NCBI GenBank assembly: GCA_943323935.2
Contig: CALPJR020000079.1
Span: forward strand, 1 to 5,433
Length of the DNA: 5,433 nt
DNA from: Bifidobacterium breve
Lineage (GTDB): Bacteria; Bacteroidota; Bacteroidia; Chitinophagales; Chitinophagaceae
Reading direction: 5' to 3'
Shown: piece by piece, positions 1 through 5,433 of the stretch
Layout of the letters: the number at the start of each line of letters is the position of its first letter
Position numbering within the stretch: the stretch's first letter is position 1
Notes under the pieces: model-generated
Databases searched by the model: none
Seen by the model: the letters and a program-made list of their open reading frames with translations, nothing else
Told to the model about the DNA's origin: nothing
Program-made: the position numbers and the translations under genes

Positions 1-874
1 TAATATTTCATTGTACTTTTTTAGGGAACATATTCCAGGTACTTTTGGCAGCTTACCTTATTGGGTATACGCTTCATTCTTCTTAGGTAGTGTTTGTTCT
101 ATTGCTACAGTGGGTTGGTCTGTCTTTAAAACACCTGAGATTCCTCCAACAGCAGCAGAACTTGCTGCTTTAAAAGCAGAAAAAATAAATGTGTTTACAC
201 CTTTCAAAGAAATCGCATCCGCCATTGGTGATATGCCAAAAGTGATGTGGCAATTAGCATTGGTCTACTTATTTCAATGGTATGCGCTTTTTTGTTATTG
301 GCAAAATGCTTCAAAAAGTATTGCGAAATCTGTTTGGAACACGACAGTGTATCAAAACAACCCTGCTTATGAAGATGCTGTAGCTTGGTCAGGATTAGTG
401 AATGGCTGGTATAATATTGTTACATTTTTATCTGCCTTCTTTTTACTTTGGTTAGCAAAAAAAATCAGCCCAAAAATGATTCATGTAATATGTTTAGTGA
501 TGGCTGGGGTTGGTTTATTAGTCTTCCCGCATATCACTGATAAAAATTTATTATTTGTGCCTATGGCAGGATTTGGTATTGCATGGGCAAGTATGATGGG
601 TATTCCTTATTTATTAGTGGTGCACAAAATTCCAAAAGAAAGGTACGGCGTGTATATGGGCATTATCAATATGATGATTGTGATACCTATGCTATTGCAG
701 ACAACGACCTTTGGATATATTTTGAAAAACTACCTAGACAATGACCCAGGTAAAGCCATTAGTTTTGGTGGAGTTTTGTTATTGCTTGCCGCAGTAGCCA
801 CTTTGTTTGTTCAAAGTGCAAATGAAAATGAAAACAATGATGGCACGATGACAATGAATGGTGATGGACATTAA
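1..874 (+). CDS. MFS sugar permease (SLC45/GPH sucrose-transporter-like), C-terminal part
   Basis: Inner-membrane sugar transporter, probably a cation symporter importing a disaccharide such as sucrose. The frame is open from base 2 with no stop, so the gene begins outside the window; the TTG at 11 lies inside the frame and is not the start. Counting from that TTG codon as residue 1, I see about seven hydrophobic segments near 18-38, 79-97, 123-148, 154-173, 179-204, 213-232 and 250-268. This fits TM6 to TM12 of a 12-TM MFS protein, with the central cytoplasmic loop at about 39-78. The stretch RYGVYMGIINMMIVIP (211-226) resembles the conserved TM10-11 region of SLC45/plant SUT-like and GPH permeases. 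A polar Asn/Glu/Asp-rich tail (270-287) ends the protein. It lies 28 bases ahead of a sugar kinase and upstream of an amylosucrase, which suggests sucrose as substrate. The fold is fairly certain; the substrate is inferred from context, and maltose or another glucoside is possible. Confidence 0.85.
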   Translation, partial: NISLYFFREHIPGTFGSLPYWVYASFFLGSVCSIATVGWSVFKTPEIPPTAAELAALKAEKINVFTPFKEIASAIGDMPKVMWQLALVYLFQWYALFCYWQNASKSIAKSVWNTTVYQNNPAYEDAVAWSGLVNGWYNIVTFLSAFFLLWLAKKISPKMIHVICLVMAGVGLLVFPHITDKNLLFVPMAGFGIAWASMMGIPYLLVVHKIPKERYGVYMGIINMMIVIPMLLQTTTFGYILKNYLDNDPGKAISFGGVLLLLAAVATLFVQSANENENNDGTMTMNGDGH

Positions 875-902
875 TTTTTGCATTGATCTAAATTAAAAGG
901 AT

Positions 903-1856
903 ATGAAAGTATTGTGTATTGGAGAGGCCTTAATAGATATGATTTGTACCGACCGAGGAAGTAGACTGGCGGATGGTCAAAATTTTTTAAAAAAAGCGGG
1001 TGGCGCTCCTGCGAATGTAGCTGCGGCAATTGCTGCACTTGGGGGGCAAGTAGACATGGCTGCAAAAGTGGGCAAGGACCCATTTGGTCAACACTTAATT
1101 GATTTATTGAATGAAATGGGTGTGCACACAAAATGGGTCATTCAAGACCCTAACTCCTTTACCACATTTGCATTTGTGTCTTTGATGGAAGACGGTGAAA
1201 GAGATTTTTATTTTAATAGAGGTGCCGATGGGCAATTGTCAATGGCTGATTTAGCAGGATTAAATTTAAACGAATACGATATTGTGCATTTTGGATCCGC
1301 AACAGGATTTTTACCTGGACCCTTGCAAGCAACCTATATCGATTTATTAAATAAAGCAAAAGCAGCAGGTGCCTTGATCAGCTTTGATCCCAATTATAGA
1401 CATTTATTATTCCCCAACAATACTGCAAGTTTTATCACACAGTCCTGGCATTATATTCAATCATGTGATTTCTTTAAATTAAGCGATGAGGAAGCATTAT
1501 TGATTACTGGACTTGATACCGTGGATGCTGCAGCTGCTGCTTTAAGAGCAAAAACAAATGCCGTTTTTGCAATTACCTTGGGCAAAGAAGGCACTTTATT
1601 ATCGACAGGTCATGGTACTGAAATTATTTCAAGTATCCCAATTACTGCAATAGATGCGACCGGTGCTGGAGATGCTTTTGTAGGGGCCGTTTTATATCAG
1701 CTCATTGGAACTAAGCCTGCTGATATGCAAGCAATCGCTATTGAAAAATGGCGAACAATGATTGCTAATGCCAATAAAGCGGGCGCAAGAACATGTGAAT
1801 ACATGGGCGCTATGGAAGCTTTTAAGCATTTAAATAATTCTATTTTCAATTCCTAA
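903..1856 (+). CDS. PfkB-family carbohydrate kinase, probable fructokinase
   Basis: Cytoplasmic ATP-dependent sugar kinase of 317 residues, a normal length for the ribokinase/PfkB family. Visible motifs in order: the N-terminal beta strand MKVLCIGEALID (1-12), the sugar-binding GGAPANVA (33-40), KVGKDPFG (55-62), FDPNYR (161-166), KLSDEE (192-197), TLGKEG (225-230), and the family signature DATGAGDAF (251-259), where Asp257 should be the catalytic base. The GGAPANVA and HFGSATGF (129-136) forms are typical of fructokinases rather than ribokinases or adenosine kinases. The ATG at 903 is chosen because it gives the canonical family N-terminus; the AAAAGG at 895-900 sits only two bases before it, too close for a standard Shine-Dalgarno site. 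The next gene starts 14 bases downstream. An amylosucrase releases fructose from sucrose, so fructose is the likely substrate and fructose 6-phosphate the likely product. 2-Keto-3-deoxygluconate or another hexose is a less likely substrate. Confidence 0.9.
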   Translation: MKVLCIGEALIDMICTDRGSRLADGQNFLKKAGGAPANVAAAIAALGGQVDMAAKVGKDPFGQHLIDLLNEMGVHTKWVIQDPNSFTTFAFVSLMEDGERDFYFNRGADGQLSMADLAGLNLNEYDIVHFGSATGFLPGPLQATYIDLLNKAKAAGALISFDPNYRHLLFPNNTASFITQSWHYIQSCDFFKLSDEEALLITGLDTVDAAAAALRAKTNAVFAITLGKEGTLLSTGHGTEIISSIPITAIDATGAGDAFVGAVLYQLIGTKPADMQAIAIEKWRTMIANANKAGARTCEYMGAMEAFKHLNNSIFNS

Positions 1857-1870
1857 ATAGCAAGTGCACT

Positions 1871-3820
1871 GTGAACCTGACCCCATTACATCAATTCGGT
1901 ACTGACTTACTATCTAAATTCAAAATTGATTCAACAAAAAAGGATAAAGCTTTTAGTCAACAATTTTTAACGCATATAGATGCGATCGAAAATTTATTTG
2001 ATGAAGTCTATGCATGGCATCCAAAAAGGAATGAAGCTTTTGAAGGGCTCTTAATTACACTGATACAGCAATACAAAGCACGTGCAGATGTCTTATTAAA
2101 AAAAGATATTAAAAAATCTAAATTAGGAAATTGGTATTTAAGCAATGAGATCACAGGGATGAGTTTGTATGTAGATCGTTTCGGTGAAAACATTCAAGGA
2201 CTTCAAAAAAAACTAGCTTACTTTAAAGAACTAGGTGTGAATTTTTTACACCTCATGCCTATTTTTGAAAGTCCAGAAGGTGAAAGTGATGGAGGTTATG
2301 CAGTATCTGATTTCCGAAAAGTAGCGAGTCGATTTGGGACCTTGAAAGATTTGCAAAACTTAATAGCAGACATGAATACAGCCGATATGTATTTAATGTT
2401 AGATATTGTTTTAAATCATACTTCCCACCATCACGAGTGGGCTCAGAAAGCAAAGGCTGGAGATCCTTATTATCAAGATTTCTTTTATTTCTATGACAAT
2501 CGCGACATACCTGATCAATTAGATCAAACCATGCCCGAAATTTTCCCTGAATCCTCCCCTGGAAGTTTCACTTATGTCCCTGAATTGAATAAATGGGTGA
2601 TGACGGTTTTTCATCATTATCAATGGGACTTAAATTTTAGCAATCCAAATGTATTGGTTGCCATGATGGATACGATTTTATTTTACGCGAACCTAGGGGT
2701 AGATATTTTACGTATAGATGCGCCAGCCTTTATTTGGAAAGAAATTGGTACTGGCTGTCAAAATTTACCTAAAGCACATACTTTACTTAGATTGATCAAA
2801 CAATGTACTCAAGTAGCAAGCCCAGGCATGGCATTGTTAGGAGAAGCTATAGTAGCGCCAAATGAAATCATCAAATATTTTGGTACAGACAACTATACTG
2901 CTAATGAGTGTGATGTCGCATACAACGCCACACAAATGGCATTGCAATGGGACGCCCTTGCTACTGGAGATACAAGGATCATGCTAAAAGCCCAGCATCC
3001 AATTATGCAAAAACCTTTCGGCTGTACATGGATCTCCTACACAAGATGCCACGACGATATTGGATTGGGTTACGACGACGAGATTATTGCAAGTGCTGGA
3101 TTTAATCCCTATCATCATAGAACCTATTTAAAAAATTATTATTCGGGCAGTCATGATGGATCTGTGGCAGCAGGCGCCTTATTTTCTGTCAATCCAAAAA
3201 CAAATGATGCACGCATTAGTGGATCCCTCGCATCATTATGTGGATTAGAGAAAGCAATGTCATGGAACAATGCAGGTGAAATAGAAAATGCGTTGAGAAA
3301 AATAATTTTAATGCAAGCGCATGCGATGTTCATGGGCGGTATTCCTATGTTGTATTATGGAGACGAGATGGCTTATACCAATGATTACAGTTATTTAAAT
3401 GACCCTGGCAAGAGTTATGACAATAGGTGGATGCATCGACCAATCATTGACTGGACTAAAAATGAACAAAGGAAAAAGAAAGGCAGTTTGGAGTATCGCA
3501 TCTTTAATGAAACTAAGCAACTGATTCAAATCAGAAAAGCATTGCCCATATTGAGCGACTTTAGCAATACAAATTGGATGACACCACATAATATTCATGT
3601 GGCTGGTTTTATCCGTTCTTTTGAAAACAAAAAGTTATTTTGTCTTTTCAATTATCAACCTGCTGATGCATTTGTCACTTGGTATACCTTTAAAGAACAT
3701 GGTATAAGGCCAGCGCAATTAAAAGATCATTGGACTGGCCTTACTTTCAATGTTGGTAATGACAACGAATTTTTTATACTAGGTGGCTATCAATTTGCCA
3801 TATTGGAAGTCATAGATTAA
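1871..3820 (+). CDS. ams: Amylosucrase (GH13 subfamily 4 alpha-glucan-forming sucrose glucosyltransferase)
   Basis: Amylosucrase transfers glucose from sucrose to a growing alpha-1,4-glucan and frees fructose. The 649 residues match the family length (about 640). No signal peptide is seen, so it is cytoplasmic. A helical N-domain (about 1-90) precedes the (beta/alpha)8 barrel and a C-terminal beta domain (about 570-649). Compared from memory with the Neisseria polysaccharea enzyme, the residues found are: Asp140 (SDGGYAVS), His183 (LNHTS), Phe247, Arg281 and nucleophile Asp283 (DILRIDA), acid/base Glu325 (GEAIV), His394-Asp395-Asp396 (CHDDIG, Asp395 the transition-state stabiliser), Arg417, Arg448 (DARISG) and Arg519 (DNRWMHRP). 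The acceptor-site Asp396, Arg417 and Arg448 argue for glucan synthesis rather than simple hydrolysis. The start is GTG at 1871: the frame has a stop at 1835, no other start lies between, and the N-terminus NLTPLHQ resembles the family's. No Shine-Dalgarno site is visible. Sucrose hydrolase remains an alternative. Confidence 0.92.
   Translation: MNLTPLHQFGTDLLSKFKIDSTKKDKAFSQQFLTHIDAIENLFDEVYAWHPKRNEAFEGLLITLIQQYKARADVLLKKDIKKSKLGNWYLSNEITGMSLYVDRFGENIQGLQKKLAYFKELGVNFLHLMPIFESPEGESDGGYAVSDFRKVASRFGTLKDLQNLIADMNTADMYLMLDIVLNHTSHHHEWAQKAKAGDPYYQDFFYFYDNRDIPDQLDQTMPEIFPESSPGSFTYVPELNKWVMTVFHHYQWDLNFSNPNVLVAMMDTILFYANLGVDILRIDAPAFIWKEIGTGCQNLPKAHTLLRLIKQCTQVASPGMALLGEAIVAPNEIIKYFGTDNYTANECDVAYNATQMALQWDALATGDTRIMLKAQHPIMQKPFGCTWISYTRCHDDIGLGYDDEIIASAGFNPYHHRTYLKNYYSGSHDGSVAAGALFSVNPKTNDARISGSLASLCGLEKAMSWNNAGEIENALRKIILMQAHAMFMGGIPMLYYGDEMAYTNDYSYLNDPGKSYDNRWMHRPIIDWTKNEQRKKKGSLEYRIFNETKQLIQIRKALPILSDFSNTNWMTPHNIHVAGFIRSFENKKLFCLFNYQPADAFVTWYTFKEHGIRPAQLKDHWTGLTFNVGNDNEFFILGGYQFAILEVID
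3705..3743. repeat. 9-base inverted repeat inside the 3' end of the amylosucrase gene
   Basis: TAAGGCCAG (3705-3713) and CTGGCCTTA (3735-3743) are perfect inverted arms separated by 21 bases. They lie in amylosucrase codons about 612-625, roughly 75 bases before its stop and 75 bases beyond the stop of the convergent barrel gene. Neither strand has a clear T-run after the stem, so this is not a standard intrinsic terminator. A stem with five G-C pairs at the meeting point of two convergent genes could still stabilise mRNA 3' ends. About one such repeat is expected by chance in a window this size. Confidence 0.25.
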
Positions 3821-4911
3821 AATCTGAAACTCATTCCTAGATTAATACTATAATCTGCAAATGCAGCATCTCCTCTTGCAAAAACTCCTGTAAGATTGGT
3901 TCTTACAATATCTGGATAGCTCTGCGGTCTTTCACGTCTTAATGCTACTGGAGTGTATAGGAAAAAATTATATTTTTTATACATATAGGTTACGCCGGGC
4001 TCAGCAGATAAAATATTACCTGGTCTTCTAAATCCGGTGCTTTTACCTATCAAGTCATAAGTTGGAATACACTCATACCTTAAGCCTAATGAATAAGCCC
4101 AAGCTTCTTTGCTATAATTGAATCCAGATCTAACCATGTATTGATCTGCTACACTCATCACATTCGAAGTATACTTAATAGCAGTTGCAGAAGGCGTCCC
4201 ACCTCTTGCTGTACTTACACCATTATTGTCCCTAGGATTCAATAAATAAAAGGCATTGGCATAAGCACTCCATGTTGTATTAATTTGTCTAAATCCATTT
4301 AATTCAACAGTCACACCAAATCCACCATCACCTGGCTGAATTGATTGGTCTACATACCCAATTCTTCGCGCGTTGGCTGTATATTGAAATTCATCTTGCG
4401 CTTTAAAATTACCAGTTGGTAATTTGATACCTAGCCCTGCCATTAGATTTCCTTTTTTGTTGGCATCAGGGGCAATCAACCAAGTATATGCTGCAAGACG
4501 AATATCACCTAAACCTCTTGCTGCAGTTGCAAAACGATAAGGACTGGTATTGCCTAAGTGTTCATATTTTGAGGTACGGTCATAATTTACAAGAGGTATA
4601 TTGATGCCTACCATCCATTTACTATTGATGTTTCTTAATAAATTGAAATCCATTGCACTCATATAATTGATTACTTCTGAACCTTCTTCAACTCTAAATT
4701 TTTGCTCGTCTCTTCCATTAAAGTGTTTGTAAGAAGTAAAGTACCTGTAATTAATATTTAATGTCCATTTAGAACTGTCTTCTTGGTGCATACCTGCATG
4801 TTCCATTGTGCACAATCCGCCCACTGTTCTAATAGCCACACAACCTTGTGCATTGGATTGATGAATAAAGCCAAGGCATAATAATGCCAATATTATAATT
4901 GATTTTTTCAT
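3817..4911 (-). CDS. Secreted outer-membrane beta-barrel protein of unknown function
   Basis: Complete 364-residue protein with an N-terminal signal peptide: lysines at 2-3, a hydrophobic core at about 5-16, and probable signal peptidase I cleavage after SNA at 19-21. The mature N-terminus carries GCVAIRTVGGLC with two cysteines (24 and 34). The rest is rich in alternating polar/aromatic strands and ends YSINLGMSFRF, with the terminal Phe typical of outer-membrane barrels. The blocks GLGDIRL (133-139), GIKLPTG (161-167) and the Asp/Gly-rich QSIQPGDGG (189-197) resemble the pattern of the 'phenol_MetA_deg'-like putative transporter barrels. That assignment is tentative and gives no substrate. 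It starts 39 bases after the haloperoxidase-like gene on the same strand and is probably co-transcribed with it. Its stop codon overlaps the amylosucrase stop codon. The ATG at 4909-4911 is chosen for the signal peptide; no Shine-Dalgarno site is seen. Localisation is fairly sure; the function is not recognised. Confidence 0.82.
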   Translation of the reverse strand: MKKSIIILALLCLGFIHQSNAQGCVAIRTVGGLCTMEHAGMHQEDSSKWTLNINYRYFTSYKHFNGRDEQKFRVEEGSEVINYMSAMDFNLLRNINSKWMVGINIPLVNYDRTSKYEHLGNTSPYRFATAARGLGDIRLAAYTWLIAPDANKKGNLMAGLGIKLPTGNFKAQDEFQYTANARRIGYVDQSIQPGDGGFGVTVELNGFRQINTTWSAYANAFYLLNPRDNNGVSTARGGTPSATAIKYTSNVMSVADQYMVRSGFNYSKEAWAYSLGLRYECIPTYDLIGKSTGFRRPGNILSAEPGVTYMYKKYNFFLYTPVALRRERPQSYPDIVRTNLTGVFARGDAAFADYSINLGMSFRF

Positions 4912-4931
4912 GAGTTCGTTTAATAGTAATA

Positions 4932-4952
4932 AAATTCAGTTTACGTGAATTT
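4932..4952 (-). repeat. Inverted repeat (weak hairpin) at the haloperoxidase/barrel gene junction
   Basis: AAATTCA (4932-4938) and TGAATTT (4946-4952) are perfect 7-base inverted arms around a 7-base loop. The repeat reaches into the stop codon of the haloperoxidase-like gene (4951-4953). Read on the - strand, the right arm is followed by the T-rich but interrupted stretch TATTACTATT. The stem has only one G-C pair, so it is at best a weak attenuator or RNA-processing site between the two genes. It may be chance in AT-rich DNA. Confidence 0.25.
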
Positions 4953-5433
4953 ATTTTTTCATTTTTAATTTGGAAACGATATAGTTTCCTAAAGCCTGCC
5001 CTTTCTCAGTGCTTGTAAGACAAGAATTGTGAAAATGGATACCCCCGTAAAAACGGGCCCAGTTATTTTCATCTGCGGCATGCCTGAAAGACTTAAAGCT
5101 TCTGTTTTCAATACCAAATTCTAGTTCGGTAGAGTCTGTATAGGCAAAATTATCGCCATACACACTTGTTAAAGCTTCTGCCGCCGAAGATGAAATAGTA
5201 GAGTGCCCACAAGTATATTCTGGGAAAGCAGGGGTTTGTAAAAGCGGTCTCCAATTTGGATCGATGTATTTATTGATCACTGTTTCTGGACGTACAGTTT
5301 TGTAGGTGTACTTTGCATCCCATGTGTGGATGAATGCATCAAATAAAGTAATGGCTGTTTTAGCATAGGCATATACAGCGGTGTTAAAGTCTGACTTAGC
5401 GGTTTTATTCGCGATCCCTACAATACTCATCCA
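4951..5433 (-). CDS. Vanadium-dependent haloperoxidase / PAP2-superfamily protein, C-terminal part
   Basis: The frame runs off the right edge (5431-5433 encodes Trp in frame), so only about 160 C-terminal residues are present; the ATG at 5428-5430 is probably internal. Numbering from that Met, the three vanadate/phosphate-pocket motifs of the superfamily are recognisable: K-x6-RP at Lys40 to Arg47-Pro48, CGHS at 74-77 (usually SGH), and AR-x5-H at 125-132 (usually SR-x5-H). Arg47, His76, Arg126 and His132 would line the oxyanion pocket. By homology with chloroperoxidase, His76 would be the acid-base histidine and His132 the vanadate ligand. The Asp that often follows the last His in haloperoxidases is not at +4, where Ser occurs. 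The protein may oxidise halides with peroxide or act as an acid phosphatase; the sequence alone does not decide. The N-terminal helical bundle and any signal peptide lie outside the window. It precedes the barrel gene by 39 bases. Confidence 0.85.
   Translation of the reverse strand, partial: WMSIVGIANKTAKSDFNTAVYAYAKTAITLFDAFIHTWDAKYTYKTVRPETVINKYIDPNWRPLLQTPAFPEYTCGHSTISSSAAEALTSVYGDNFAYTDSTELEFGIENRSFKSFRHAADENNWARFYGGIHFHNSCLTSTEKGQALGNYIVSKLKMKK

Noticed and set aside
11..13. TTG as the start codon of the permease
   Set aside because: The frame is open upstream to the window edge, and the protein begins in the middle of a permease, with only about seven of twelve membrane segments present. 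The true start is outside the window.
871..896. Inverted repeat TTAATTT / AAATTAA spanning the permease stop codon and the gap before the kinase
   Set aside because: The arms are seven A-T pairs only with a 12-base loop, with no T-run after. This is expected by chance in AT-rich spacer DNA and too weak for a terminator.
1041..1046. Run of six G in the kinase gene as a possible phase-variation tract
   Set aside because: The reading frame is intact through conserved motifs on both sides, the run is short, and a housekeeping sugar kinase is an unlikely phase-variable target.
871..1131. Open frame of 86 codons on the - strand across the start of the kinase gene
   Set aside because: It lies antisense to clear PfkB motifs and its translation shows no domain-like pattern. 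The same applies to the antisense frames at 2008-2193, 2259-2453, 3151-3333 and 3395-3598 within the amylosucrase gene.
4912..4950. Promoter for the barrel gene in the 39-base gap
   Set aside because: I see no convincing Bacteroidetes-type -7 TAnnTTTG with a -33 TTG at proper spacing. Co-transcription with the upstream gene is simpler.
1..5433. Defence system, mobile element, CRISPR array, tRNA or rRNA
   Set aside because: No direct-repeat arrays, transposase or integrase motifs, tRNA-like cloverleaf or rRNA-like segments were seen. All the sequence is accounted for by five metabolic or envelope genes and short spacers.

Overview
The window is AT-rich, tightly packed bacterial DNA with no gap between genes longer than about 40 bases. 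Protein-level features point to the Bacteroidetes (Bacteroidota), possibly a Chitinophagaceae-like member. These are weak or absent Shine-Dalgarno sites, a signal-peptide outer-membrane barrel ending in Phe, and an SLC45/GPH-type sugar permease next to a sugar kinase. The taxonomic call is inference; no rRNA or other marker gene is present.

Left part, + strand (1-3820): three co-directional genes separated by 28 and 14 bases form a probable operon. They are the C-terminal part of a 12-TM MFS sugar permease (cut by the left edge), a PfkB-family kinase that looks like a fructokinase, and a complete GH13 subfamily 4 amylosucrase-like enzyme with all catalytic and sucrose-binding residues I can place. 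The simplest model is uptake of intact sucrose, cytoplasmic transfer of its glucosyl unit to an alpha-1,4-glucan with release of fructose, and phosphorylation of that fructose for glycolysis. This would be a sucrose-to-glycogen-like-polymer route. No invertase, sucrose phosphorylase, sucrose-phosphate synthase or regulator is visible in the window.

Right part, - strand (3817-5433): two genes read leftward. First comes the C-terminal part of a vanadium-haloperoxidase/PAP2-type enzyme, cut by the right edge. Thirty-nine bases later comes a complete 364-residue secreted beta-barrel protein of uncertain function. The barrel gene converges on the amylosucrase gene so closely that their stop codons share the palindrome TTAA (3817-3820).

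No RNA gene, mobile element, CRISPR array or confident promoter was found. The window looks like ordinary metabolic and envelope gene content. I do not see a clearly new biological system. The most informative points are the compact transporter-fructokinase-amylosucrase cassette, the altered vanadate-pocket motifs of the haloperoxidase-like protein, and the unassigned barrel next to it.
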